Below the pieces are notes generated by a model. That model made no database searches and was not told the DNA's origin. It was given only the letters and a program-made list of their open reading frames with translations. Shown one piece after another: positions 10,441 to 22,417 of a stretch of 64,000 bases of DNA. Numbering within the stretch: the first letter of the stretch is position 1; every line of letters begins with the position of its first letter. The position numbers were made by a program, and so were the translations under genes. The DNA comes from Paragorgia papillata. Its lineage: Eukaryota > Cnidaria > Anthozoa > Scleralcyonacea > Coralliidae. The DNA is taken from NCBI GenBank assembly GCA_035771165.1, contig JAWNZC010000344.1, positions 518,501 through 582,500 on the forward strand, given 5' to 3'.

Positions 10441-11087
10441 ACGGAAGGTCGATTCTGATTGGTTGTTTCAGATTTAGCTGAAAATAATAATTTTTTGTAG
10501 TACGGATGGAAATATATTTTAAAGCAAAAAAATTAATACGAATATCTTATTATTTTGTTTCTATTTTTGTTTATGGTTTATTAAATGTGGTAGCACTGAG
10601 TGCTTTAGTGTAAAAGTTTAACTACCATTATGCAACTCTGATAACAATTTGCTTGCTAAAGGGGTAATAGCATTTATCCTGTTGTACCCTATCACCCCTA
10701 AACCAGCCAAAACTGAAGGCACAACATTTTCTTAGTCTCTAAAAATCAATGCCCGGTGATAATTTCAAAACAAAAATAAACAATGCCAAAAATATTGCCA
10801 TCTGGTAGAATTAATATTATTTTGAACTATAAGTAACAAGACAATAAAATCATAGATGTAACTTATGGTTTATACAGTACTATATAAATAAATTTTAGGG
10901 GAGTATATACCCATTCAAATATTTTTGGGGAGATAAAACCACCCCATTCCACCTGCTGCCAGAAGTGTGTCGGTGGTTTAGAGGGTTTCATAACTCTTAG
11001 TACAGTAGGTTACAGTTTATACAGTATATACTTAAGTTTTGGGGAGATACAACCACCTCATTCTCCTCTCTGGCAGAAACCTTGATT
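10441..11087. other. Noncoding gap
   Basis: AT-rich DNA with no credible gene. The AACCACC(T/C)CATTC(C/T) context at about 10936 recurs at about 11049, suggesting a small local duplication. Confidence 0.4.
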
Positions 11088-11840
11088 TCACAGTTTCGAT
11101 AGTTTCAAGGGTTTCAATGGTTTCGGTGGTTTCGAGGGTTTCAAAGGTTTCGAGGGTTTCGAGAGTTTCAAAGGTTTCGAGGGTTTCAAAGGTTTCAAGG
11201 GTTTCGAGGGTTTCGTTGGTTTCAAAGGTTTCGATGGTTTCAAGGGTTTCAATGGTTTCGAGGGTTTCAATGGTTTCAAAGGTTTCGAGGGTTTCGAAGG
11301 TTTCAATAGTTTTTCGAGGGTTTCAAGGGTTTCAAAGGTTTCGAGGGTTTCAAAGGTTTCAAGGGTTTCATTGGTTTCAAAGGTTTCAAGGGTTTCGAGG
11401 GTTTCGAAGGTTTCAATGGTTTCGAGGGTGTCAAGGGTTTCGAGGGTTTCAAAGGTTTCGAGGGTTTCAAAGGTTTCGAGGGTTTCAAAGGTTTCAAGGG
11501 TTTCGAAGGTTTCAATGGTTTCGAGGGTTTTAAAGGTTTCGAGGGTTTCAATGGTTTCAAAGGTTTCGAGGGTTTTTAGGCTTTCGAAGGTTTCAATGGT
11601 TTCGAGGGTTTCGATGGTTTCAAGGGTTTCAAAGGTTTCCAGGGTTTTGAGGGTTTCAAAGGTTTCCAGGGTTTCGAAGGTTTCAATGGTTTCGATGGTT
11701 TCAAGGGGTTTAAAAGCTTGAAGTTTCAAGGGTTTGAAAAGTGTCAAGAGTTTCAAACATTTTAAAGGTTTTGATGGTTTCAAGAGTTGCAACAGTTTTC
11801 AAAGCTTTTGAGGGTTACAGAGGTTTCAAATTTGAGGGTT
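11088..11840. repeat. Minisatellite built on a 9-base GGTTTCRAN-type unit
   Basis: About 750 bases of GGTTTCAAA / GGTTTCGAG / GGTTTCAAT variants in a 9-base register, decaying after 11700. Because the unit is a multiple of three, long frames stay open on both strands (VSRVSKV, LETFETLE, PLKPSKPL). The presence of several such frames at once shows they follow from the period and are not evidence of a gene. Confidence 0.92.
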
Positions 11841-12358
11841 CCAATGGTTTTCAATGCTACATAAACATGTGAAACTCTGAGTAGCCACACAAGACATACT
11901 AATATTATATTATTTTATCAAAACATGTTATCTAATCCTAAGGACAATTGCATTTTTTTACCACATCATTGAACTTACCTTGGTTTTTGGAATATTTATA
12001 AAATTGCTTAGGTATCTGATATTCCTAGATCTGTTTTGAAAAAGGCTTCATCATTCATGTCACCGGTCACTATATCTTTAAATGTCATTCTTAAAATCAT
12101 AATAACTTAATGTATAAATACAATTCTAGACATGGAGCGAGGGAATATTTGGTGGAATACCCCGAATGAAGGGTCTAATTGATATATTATACCGAAACAT
12201 ATTAAATCCTTAAAATAGGTTTACATAATGTTAATAAAGTTAGCTTAACTTTTGCACAAGGAGCTCTAACATGTATTTTTTGTTTTAAACAGTATATACA
12301 TCCATACACACATACATATTATATATCAATTAGTAAAATTACCGTATAGTTTAGTAGT
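11841..12358. other. Noncoding gap
   Basis: AT-rich. GTGAAACTCTGAGTAGCC at about 11869 is the 3' half of the Penelope-type hammerhead motif without its partner half. Nothing else supported. Confidence 0.4.
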
Positions 12359-12568
12359 GTCCTTGCTCTTGCCTGAAGCCTCTTGTTGCTCTAAAAACAG
12401 GCAGAATGAAGGATTCAAGGATTTTCTCGTACTCAACCGGCTAGTTGGTCGAGCGGGGATTGAGTACGAGAAAATGACCAAAAGGATCGCAGGCTCTGTG
12501 TACGAGATTGTCTTGAATCCTTCTTGATTCGGCTTGTTTTTGGAGCAACAAGAGGCAAGAGCAAGGAC
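12359..12568. mobile_element. Foldback MITE
   Basis: The ends GTCCTTGCTCTTGCCTGAAG and GAGGCAAGAGCAAGGAC are near-perfect inverted repeats that extend inward through TTGTTGCTCTAAAAACA / TGTTTTTGGAGCAACAA. Inside is a second inverted pair, TTCTCGTACTCAA / TTGAGTACGAGAA. No coding content. Confidence 0.75.
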
Positions 12569-14245
12569 AAAACTAACTGTTTCCCTCGGGAGCAGACATT
12601 AAATGTATATTATTAAATATCCCGCTTCTCATTCCGCGGGCGGAAAGAGGTTACCCAGGTAACCGCTAAAGATTTCTGCTTTTCTATTGGTTGAAACCTT
12701 CGCGCATTTCATGCATGCGCAGACGTACAAGTGGATTTAGCCCTGAATGATGCGAGATTGTAATTAGAGCCCTTATTTCTTTTGAAATTGGGCCAGGGTA
12801 CAGCGATCCGTTTGTTAGGCTCTGGGTACGAGATTGCGGGCCAGATTCAGATTGGGTGAAATATTAAAATTGTTTAACCATTTCTTGTAACGATCCTATT
12901 AAAACACATCCATGTTTTAGGTATCAAATTATTAATACCAGTACTGTGTTTAATATAGGCTCGAATAATTAAGCCCCTGACTTCTGAGTTGTTGACATTA
13001 GTCATGATTCAGAATATGGTATACTGTTTTAATGGTATACTGTTTTAATACATACTTTTTGACAGGGAAAATAATCATAACGTATTTAGTTTTTGTCAAT
13101 TTTTTTTATTTTGTCAACTATTAATAAGATTTAAAATAGATATAAATTCAATTGAAATATGAAATACCGTACTATATTGATCATTATAACGTGAGAAATT
13201 AATGTCAACACTCAACAATACTGCCATGAGTGTAATGTTGTCTTCATACTACTATAGACGTTAGCTATAGGTTTAATTGCAGAATACCCCCTATACTGTA
13301 GTCTAATAGAGTTGCCACACTACACAGTAGTCAGTTCACTCTCGAGAAGACACAGACAGTAAATCCGATTACGATTTAACAGCATTTATCGTTATAATTA
13401 TGTGAATCGTTAGGGTCACAAGTTTGTTGCCACACATACTACTGCGTGATAATATGCTAAGCCTAGGGGTACTGTTAAAGCATTTTCTGATTAAGGTTAC
13501 AGTTTTTATTTCGGTACGTTGACCTAGAAAATGTTGCTTATCATCAGCCTGATACTGTATCTAACTATCTTTTTTTTTTAGAGCTGGCATATTCTGCAAT
13601 TATTCCCGTTATTAATTAGCGAAATGCGGTAGGAACTTTTTATAACCATTATTGTTATATATCAAGTGTCAAAGTATACTTTCTAGCTTTTTGATTGGGC
13701 GATCGAGCGGTCTTCGTATGGCGGTTCGAAGACCGCTCTATGACATATTTAAACCAAATATGTTGTGGACTTCTCAGTAATATTTACGTTCTTTGGATGT
13801 AGCGTCTAATGCTGCCATATGCATAATAAAGAAGTAAAGAACCAGATATATGAAATAAAATTGCCGTAAAAATGCATTCTTTCACTCACGTTCTTACTTT
13901 CTTTTATTAGGCTTGTTATTGACACCTTGTTATTTTGGGCCTGACAAGCCCTCTTACTTCTATTTTTCCCTAGGGAAAATTATGAAAACCGGACTAGTAG
14001 ATTGTCAGGTTTGTCTTTGTTCTTTTCAGTTTTCCTTCATTCAAGAAAACTTTTGAACAACATTTTTGTTATCATATTTATATCTTGATATATAACAAAC
14101 CACTTTTTACAGGTACCCCGGAAAAACAGTAGTTTTTTATCATTTGTTGTTGCCATCGGCTTCGTCTCTGGAAACAATGGCAGTCTCCGCACTACAAAAT
14201 ACACTGTTTCCCTTGATTGGTTATTAATAAAGTACACCTACCAAA
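12569..14245. other. Noncoding gap downstream of the KDZ-like gene
   Basis: No gene seen. There is a small perfect hairpin, GAGCGGTCTTCG / CGAAGACCGCTC, at about 13709-13738, and a GGTATACTGTTTTAAT doublet near 13018-13050. Confidence 0.4.
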
Positions 14246-17200
14246 CTAAGAAACATTGAATCTTAGGAAATTATTTCTAGTAATTGGGGTATTTTCTTTT
14301 GCATCTTTTTTTAAGTTTTTTTCTTGACGTTTTACAATTTGTTCATTTTGGTAGAAATCCATTAAGACATTGAAAAGGATATGTGTCTCAAAGTTTTGAT
14401 GACATGTACTTCTGAGCCTTCTGACATTTTTTCTGTGATTTTGTGACTCTTGAATGCTTGTGGTGATCGTATTTGCCTGGTTGCACAAATTGATGTCATG
14501 GTATCGGCATAATGGTGACTTGTGTGGATTAGTACTTGAATGGAACCTATCACCAAGAACATATCTCTGAGTGGTGCCACTTGTTGGATGTTCATTTTCC
14601 ATCATTTGGTTAGTGCATATAGGTTGTGTTGGTTTGGGCAATTCTTTGTATTCTGGTGGTATAATTGCTGGTACATTGTGGTTCTGGAATAAATAAAACT
14701 TATTTAATGCATGTATAGGTAAGCTATATATAGCTTATAGATATGAACATTAGGTACTAATCATTCATTCCAATTGTACTCTTACAATTGTACACTTAAA
14801 TAAATAAATATTGTGTTGTATTGTATTGTATTGTGTTGCGTTGCGTTGCGCTGCGCTGCGTTGCGTTGTGTTCTGCTGTGTTGCAGCCACTTGTGTCAGA
14901 ATGATATATTGCAACCAATATTGAAATTATGACAGTACTTGTCACATACGCTTTTTGGTTCCATTTCAGGCATGGGCTTTTCGAAACAACCACTTTTATC
15001 TCCCCAAAGTGCTTTTGCAGTGTCCAGGGATCGGCATTCCATATGCCTAACAAAACCACATGGGGTGTCATTGATGAACACAATTGGCGGATACTTTAGA
15101 GACAGATATAAATCTGCAGCATCTCTTACAGACTCAGTCAATCCAAGAAGTTTTGAAGCATATGTGCACTTAAAAAGAGAAATTATCATTGAAAGAAATG
15201 CTTATTACTTGTGTACGTAATTACATTACTGCGAAGAACATGCATAATGGCAAATTCATATATGTAAACATATTAAATATTACTGTATTTAATTTCAATT
15301 GCAGTTATTAATTAATTTGAACTTACCCCATGATGGCAAACAATGTGATAAAAGCCCCCTGTCTTGCCAGGAAGCTTGGAGAATGTATGACAGGGGCTTA
15401 ACCCAATCAAAATTGAAGAGTAAAGACAATAAATATCTCCAATCAATGTTACCTGAAAAAAAAATAAATTTAAAACTATTACCGTACGTAATGCGGTGTT
15501 TATTATTTACTAGATTACTTCTCCTATGAATATGCATCGTATATTGTATAGCATGTAATGTGTACCGTATATATCGGAATATGCATACGAGTGGATCAAT
15601 TTCATTTTTCGGTGATATTAGTTATCCCTGTGTTCATGCACTCTAACTGATGATGAACGTTAGTACAAAAGTGAAATATATTTCGATTGAGAAAAGTTAT
15701 TCTGAGTATTCTCAAAAAAAATTATTATTATTATTATTATTACCATTATCATTAGTAATTATCATTACTATTATCATTAATAATAATCCCTATCATTAAT
15801 AATTATCATTATTATCCTTATCATTATCATTATCATTAATAATTATCAATAATTATCATTATCATTATCAATAATAATAATAATAATTATTGTCATTATC
15901 GTTAATAATTATCATAAATAATTATCAGTGCATTGTGGTTGTTCTTTGATTTAACTTTTGCATGCAGTATATCATTTTATAAAGTATCATGAAGGCTTGT
16001 ACCTATGTGTTGTGAGGAAGCCATGTTGCATCATCAAAAAAGGAACCAGTTTGTGTGGCCCTATTGGCAGGGGTGGATTTAGGGGGGTGAAGGAGGTGGG
16101 GTTTGGCTAACCACCCACAATTTGAGATAAAAATATTATAACACTAGTTCATTGTGAAATTGCAATATAAAGTACAAGTAATCCAAATATGAAACTTTTT
16201 TCTAGTGATGAGATCTCAAATTTTGCGCTAAATATGTGGAAATGCCACTTTAAAGACCCAAGACTTTAAAAAATTCGCGAAGCCGAACGCGTGCCTCAAT
16301 TCGAAACAGGCTCCCTGTTAGGCCTAGAAACTTGAAAAAACCTAGAAAAAGTACCTTTGACCTCCCTCCTGTTGGGATGTTGCATTCTTTGCCAATTTTC
16401 ACAAGATTCGCTAAGGTGAGCTCGTCTAAATTTTCAATATCCAGATTTCCTTTGGTGATTAATCGGTGCAATATGGCTGGGTCACCTTCGAATTGAAATT
16501 ATAGTAATTAACATAGCACTGGTACTGCTCCAAATAATTATAAGTTTACATTTGGACCGTCTATAGCCACATTTTTCAATCCTTTACACACACACACACA
16601 CACACACACATAAATATATGTACTATTTACAGAATGGGTGGCCGTTCTGTATTGGGGTATACAGACACGAGGCGAAGCCGAGTGCCTGTACTCCGATACA
16701 GAACGGACACGAATTCTGTAAATGACTTCTAAAACGTCTATTAAGTTAGCGAAAACACATCATGTTAAGAGCTGATAAACCTTCGAGGTAAGGTTTAATA
16801 GGCTACGATTATTAAATTAGTGATGTGAGCATGCGCTTTGATTTAGTATTAGTCCCACATTTTATATTCTAAGTGACGTGCCATAAATAGCCGTTCTGTT
16901 GTTCTTGAACAACTGTTTGCATCTTCATCTTGTATGAGGACGCTACCAGCGTACCTTACTCAAGAAGAACTGATATCAGTGTATGTAAATGTATACAGAA
17001 CTGATGTTTTATTAAACACTTCTGTATCACATTTACAGTCACTGATATCAGTTCTGTACCGGGGTAAACAGACATTGATTAAACCTTAATTTCTTTTGAA
17101 TTTGCCTCATGAATTATTAATGAGTTTTAGAAATATATATATTGTTCATTGAAATTTCTTTTCCCAATTGGCATAACCTATATAAATAGGTTAGGTAATT

Positions 17201-20200
17201 TACACTTGAATAGGATCATCTTTGGTGTTATGTTTTTACTTCATATGTTTTTCTGCCACTTCTAAATACATATGTATTTTTGTCAGTTTGGGTTGAATGC
17301 TTATGTTGGAACCAATGTAAAATTTTAGTACGAATTGTTTAATTATATTTCAGAAGCAGCAATAAAGTGAACATTACCTTTGTACTCAGATTTTAACAAG
17401 GTACTTTTTTTGTCACTTTCAGTGTTAACAACAACTTCTTTTGCCACTGGTGCTGGTATTATTGGAGGGAGTTCTTCTAAAGAAATCTGGAAGCATTCTT
17501 GATTTCTTGTATACACCGTTCTCTCTATTACTCGACTTTTAATTTTGGCAAGAAAATCTTCTAATGAAAGCATTTTCTTTTGTGGCAATGTCTGATCCCG
17601 CTTCTCGTACACAATCTGGAAAATGTGATGTTATGAATTTCATTTGTGGGCTTATTTTTACAGTCCTTTTGTTTAACAGCGGCCTTACTAGCTTTTCATG
17701 GCGTTATATGATTAAAGTAGTTCACATGTATGATAAACATTTACGAAATAGGTTCTATATTATGCACGCTGCATGTCATTGCTTAGCCTGCGCTTGGTTT
17801 ATATAGCATGCTATGAGCGGACCCAACTAGTTATTTGCCTAATTGGTTCGGTCATAGCACGCTGACGCTGTATAAATCAATTTGGCTCGCTCTTTGAATA
17901 GCGAAGCCCACAGATGACGTCGAATTCATGCTTGTCTGAGTTTATAATTTATTCTTGCATTTCCAACAAAAAAAAAAGGCTCATTAGAAATACCTCGAGA
18001 TTCAATTTTGGTTTGTTTGTCTGAGTGTAAATAATAACTATGCGCTTCGCTATTATAGGTCCACTCTTAACGGTGCGGCTCGCTCGTCGAAGGCGTGCCA
18101 AACGCACTCTTAGCGCGGTGAAGCACGCTGGCGATTTATACGCTCGAGCCAACACCGTACCTAAATAAGCGATGATTGAATATAATTTATTATAAAATAA
18201 GGAGTCCTCTACGTACGCTCTGATTGGATGGGCTTCGTGCATTTATAAAAGCTCTTTTCCAGTCATCGCAAAAACCAGCTCGCTGCGAGTTTTTGCATGT
18301 ACTTAAAAACAACTCACAGTGCTTGTTTTCTCGTTGTGAGTTCTTTTTAATGAGATACAAGAACTCGCAGCAACATTAAAAAGAACTCACAACGAGAAAA
18401 CAAGCACTGAAAGTTGTTTTAAATTACATGCAAACACTCGCGCAGTGAGCTGCGAGCTGGTTTTTGCGATGACTGGAAAAGAGCCTTAAGAGTATGAAGA
18501 TCATGAATGACGTATAACGTGGCGTGGAATGGTGTCAGCTGGCCCGAAAAGCCAGCCAAATTTCAAAACTGTCCAGCTTTGAGCTTGTTTTTTTCCTTCT
18601 TATTTTATAAAATAAAGAAAACATACCGCTCCTGTGCATATGTACTGTTATAAAGGGTTCGTTTGACGTAATTTGAGCACGAAATAAGTGTGCCTTTACA
18701 CTTCTTTCGTGTTCAAATGACGTCAAACGAACCTTTATAAGAGTACAGTACATATGCACGGAGCTTTATGTTCTACTTGTTAATTATAATACATAATTTA
18801 ATTTTAGCGTTCTGATAAATTTGGTTCGTTCAAAATTTTTCATGTGTAAATCGGACAGCCTTCTATCACGCTCCCAAGACCGTACCAATTACTGAATTAA
18901 TTAGTTCGGTGCGCTCATAGCACGCTGTAGAAACCACGCAAGTGACATGTTTATATCATGTATGCAGGCTATATGCACGTTATGTAAATTAGGGACTATT
19001 TCAATTTGCGTACAAACCTGTGCATTGCTACAACAATTCTTCTCATTACCATCACCTAAGCAGACTTCTGGGCAAACTCCACATATCCCACAAATTACGC
19101 TTTCTTCGTTTCTTACTGTAATTGCCTCGAACGCCAGAAATCCTTTGTATAACAGGTCATTTACGTACTCCATTTCATTATCAGAAGGATTGTTCAACTG
19201 AAAGATGTTATTCGGTTAGATTTGTTGGGTTTGCCTGTGTATAGTATAATTAGCGAAGTGGCATTAATGTTACATTTATTTTTAGTTATAATTATTTGTA
19301 CTATATATACTAATCTCGATGTTAGTTAAATATTTATTACTAGTAATTAATTACATGTTTTTGAGAGTAATCTGGGATAAATAACCCAAGTTAGTTTTTA
19401 AAAACATGAAATATTAATCGGTTTTTGTAAACTAACTAGGGCTATATTTATCCCGAATTATCCGAAAAAAACACATGTAATTCTTAATCAACTAGATTTA
19501 CATGAAATTTTTGTGTCCTAATTTTGGCCATTTTGAAGAAAAAAGCATAAATATTGGACACGGATCTAGTTTTCAGCCAAAAAGTGGTGTATGACGAGGG
19601 CGATTTTAAGCTGCGGGCGATTTTTTAATAATTGCCGTCTTTGTGGCGATAGAGACATATGTGACGCGATATTTGTGACCTGCATAACATGTGACTCCTG
19701 TGGTAGTGCCAGTGAACTCTATATATACCTAGAAGGCTGACGCAAAACCTGGCGGCAATAGGAAATTTTTGGACGTCAGTTCTAGGCCCCTACGCGGTCA
19801 TCTTGGATGTCAGGCGGTCCAAACCAGGGCCTGGCCCAAACGTACACTAAATTGCGTGAGCAGGGTTGTCATTTGCGTTGGGGTGAGGGACTGCGTATGT
19901 TGTTCTTATTTTGTTTCATGTTTGTATTTGTTGATTCTTGTGACTTTCCGAGTCGATTTCGCGCCTACACGTACACAATTTACGGTCACAAATTTCGCTT
20001 GACACCTTGACAATTTCATGTAATATGTAATTAAGTAAGTAAATATATTTATAGGCATGCATTATTAAGTGCATGTAATGTATTAATCTACCTCTTTACT
20101 TTTCATTTTTAGTATTTCCAGTTTGGCAGAGATAACATTGGTTAGAGGATGACCAGTTTTAAAAAATTCATGTATCTCCAACAGAATATCAAAGGAAACC

Positions 20201-22417
20201 ATGATCTTGTCTGATATGTTGAAAAGACCTTTCACAAATAAGATGCAATAATAAGTAAGATAGAAGAATCGAATCACTGCTGTAGAGAACACTTTTCTGA
20301 CTGCCCCAACCGGTAATTGCACCCAAGGTCTCTGGTTTAACGTACCAGCGCTCAAGTAAGAGTTATTGGATGGTAACGAATTGGGATAATCAAGTAGACA
20401 GAGTCTATAAACTACTAAACTCTAGACTTTATTTGGTTAATCACATTTGTCAAGCTCTTCCTCTCAATTCTGGGAACAAGTTTTATTATGCCCTAGCCTA
20501 ATATATCCTCACCTATTATATTGGGGAAACGCAAGTAATTACAATTTGGGGAAACACACGTAATGAGTTGATTGATCCATTTCTTAAACTTAAAAAAAGG
20601 AGCAGCTAGACTAACATTAGATGAAAGTATCTCCATATACCCCCTCTGTAATATTATTTCGTAAATTTAAATGGATCCCAATTCACAATTTAATCAAATT
20701 GAAAGAAATATTAATTGTAGTTAATTTTTGCGAAGTTCAACTCCCATGCAGTAAAGTTCGCAAACTATTTGCGCATTCACGTGAGGCACATCAGTGGGGT
20801 AAATACTCGATTGTCATCCACTGATCTTAAGCTACCTGAAGTTAAATCTGAATTTGCAACTTTTACTCCGAAGTGTTATGCTTTTAATTCACTACCAAAA
20901 GAATTAAAATCAATTGAGAACTTTTCTCCTCCTTTGTATAAGTCTAAACTAATATCCTTTTTCAATAACCTCAACTATATTGTGTTGATCATCTTGAACA
21001 CTTGTCTTGTAGAACGTGCAAAAATATCGTTAAATGCATGCAATTGCTATAGTTTTATAAGAACAAAAATAATAGTGTAAACGTATATGTAATTGCTTTA
21101 AATACGTCTCGTAATACCTTCATGTTATTGCATGTTTTGACTTTGTTATGTTTTTAATTAGATCTTAGAGGACCATTAAGTAGATGGTATTATGAATGTG
21201 AGGGTACAGTGTAACAGTTTTCTGTCACACGACTATACCTGCAAATCGGATTTTCTGTATATAGAACTAAAAGGACGTACCTATATCAAATGGAACAGCC
21301 TGATGCATGGCTTTACAAGTTGGACTCGTGCAGTTCTTTACTTTCACTTCGATGTGCTTGAAAGGATTTAGTTCGGTTAACAAAAATGACGGTCCTTTTT
21401 TGCCTTGATGAAAAACTGGTGTAGATAGAGGAGAGCCACACCTTTGACAATGTTCATGCTCTGTGACAAATATTTCAGGCCATCGAGAAGGAAGATTCAT
21501 CATGCAATTAGCATCCAGTTGTAAAATGTTACGCAGTACCGTCTTGTCTATAACGTACGGTAACTTTCTTTTCGATGCTATCTCTATGGTGGCAGCTCGA
21601 CTTATGGGTTCGTTGACGTTGTATGTAATTTCAGCATGTGTTTGACATTCCGGTTGGCTGGAACCGGGATTTTTTCCGGTTCGGTTGAACCAAATATACC
21701 AATCTCTCCAACTTCTGACGTGGAAACTAGCCGAGTAGAACCAAGTGCTGACTGTAATACGTGAAGGTGTATGCACATAGCTTTTACCTTTGACTGTTTT
21801 GCTTTGGACATCATTCTGTGACAGTCTTTTCCAGTGCAAATAGTGCGGTCGCCTTTGTCGGTAACCCTCACGTGGCAAAACCCAATCGGATTACTGGCAG
21901 TGGCATGGGCATAAACAGCGTACATGTTCTCCGACACTTGAACAACTGGTGCAAACTTGTACGCTTTCGTCTCTTCTAGCACAGAATTTAGCCGTTCACA
22001 GGTGGGTGTACTACACGGGTAACTGTCTAGGGTCGCTTCAGATACATCACGGTTAGAAATGGGAGAATTTACGTTGTCTTGGGCTTTATGTATGTGGTCA
22101 CACATAAACATCTCCGTAATCCCGCTCTTGTAATAAGTTGCTCTTCTGTCTTTGCAAGGACCATTCAAACAAATCCACATTCCGCGTTGATCTCGAGACA
22201 CGAAACATCTGTCATTTCTGTTGGTAGTTGTAACGGAGAATATATGCTCAGTAACTTTTACTGCATGTGGGATATGACTTTTCTGTTTTTTCTGCTTTCG
22301 TATATGCGTTCCACCAATATGATAACTGCAACTTATGCACTCTTTCGGTTTGTATCTATTAAAATACGTTTGGTTGCAGTTTGCGCAACTACCAGCTCTA
22401 CGCTTGTTAGAACTCAT
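14246..22417 (-). CDS. KDZ/HMGXB3-like transposase-derived gene, eight visible exons
   Basis: Exons on the minus strand by splice signals: 22417-21281, 20228-20092, 19197-19018, 17615-17378, 16485-16355, 15452-15327, 15168-14950, 14683-14246. Start ATG at 22417 opens a Cys-rich N-terminus (CANCNQTYFNRYKPKECISC, CEHC-like clusters). Then come C..C (HCQRCG, CTSPTCKAMH), GLFNISDK, DLLYKGFLAFEA with CGICGVCPEVCLGDGN, LHRLITKGNLDIENL, NIDWRYLLSLLFNFDWV, IVFINDTPCGFVRH with LWGDKSGCFEKP, and GDRFHSSTNPHKSPLC with RRLRS. These are the ordered Cys clusters and RNase H-fold blocks of KDZ transposases as also seen in vertebrate HMGXB3. Phases close at most junctions; those around exon 6 do not, so a small exon may be missed. 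A frameshift lies at an A-run near 21672 in exon 1, so this copy is either dead or misassembled. The introns hold MITEs and a LINE piece. Confidence 0.75.
14810..14890. repeat. Pentanucleotide TTGYG microsatellite
   Basis: TTGTATTGTATTGTG drifts into GTTGCGTTGCGCTGCG. It lies in the last intron of the KDZ-like gene, just 5' of exon 8. Confidence 0.85.
15719..15932. repeat. Imperfect ATT/ATC trinucleotide repeat
   Basis: A long run of ATT, ATC and AAT triplets and hexamers in an intron between KDZ exons 5 and 6. Confidence 0.9.
16584..16611. repeat. (CA)n microsatellite
   Basis: Pure ACACAC tract of about 26 bases in an intron, next to the foldback at 16.63 kb. Confidence 0.9.
16622..16736. 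mobile_element. Foldback element with CGAGGC..GCCGAG apex
   Basis: The outer arms ATTTACAGAAT / ATTCTGTAAAT and inner arms CCGTTCTGTATTGG / CGATACAGAACGG fold to a tight apex ACGAGGCGAAGCCGAGT. It sits in an intron of the KDZ-like gene. Related CAGAACTG / TATACAGA sequences appear just right of it (16985-17070). Confidence 0.7.
18180..18790. mobile_element. MITE family M1, copy 1 (interrupted)
   Basis: Recognised by comparison with 32.0-32.8 kb: TATAAAATAAGG.GTCCTCTACG, CTCTGATTGG, GATCATGAATGACGTA, CTTATTTTATAAAA and the inverted arms TTCGTTTGACGT ... ACGTCAAACGAACC with CATATG-containing ends. It includes a perfect CRE-like TGACGTCA at about 18718. The copy is split by the nested element at 18249-18486. 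Confidence 0.7.
18249..18486. mobile_element. Nested Harbinger-like foldback MITE
   Basis: 238 bases, almost one whole inverted repeat: ARGCTCTTTTCCAGTCATCG ends, with inner arms such as ACTCACAACGAGAAAACAAG. It is flanked by TAA on both sides (18246-18248 and 18487-18489). The related M1 copy at about 32320 reads straight across this point (GCATTTATAAGAGTA), which proves the insertion and gives a 3-base TAA target duplication. A TWA duplication with short noncoding foldback structure fits PIF/Harbinger MITEs. Confidence 0.8.
19349..19484. mobile_element. Foldback MITE
   Basis: TTACATGTTTTT ... AAAACACATGTAA ends with inner arms GGGATAAATA / TATTTATCCC and AGTTAG / CTAACT. It lies in a KDZ-gene intron; no coding content. 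Confidence 0.65.
20370..20985 (+). pseudogene. LINE reverse-transcriptase C-terminal fragment
   Basis: On the plus strand across frame changes: NW.NQVDRVYKLLNSRLYL, LPLNSGNKFYYAL, IWGNTRNELIDPF, KKGAARLTLDES, KFKWIPIHN, KLFAHSREAHQWGKYS, CYAFNSLPKELKS. This is the standard tail of CR1/Jockey-type LINE ORF2 (thumb region, then a WNSLP-like motif). It sits antisense in the first intron of the KDZ-like gene and is truncated on both sides. Confidence 0.65.

Noticed and set aside
19769..20010. 77- and 67-codon plus frames
   Set aside because: Overlapping frames without domain similarity in an intron of the KDZ-like gene; no splice or start support.
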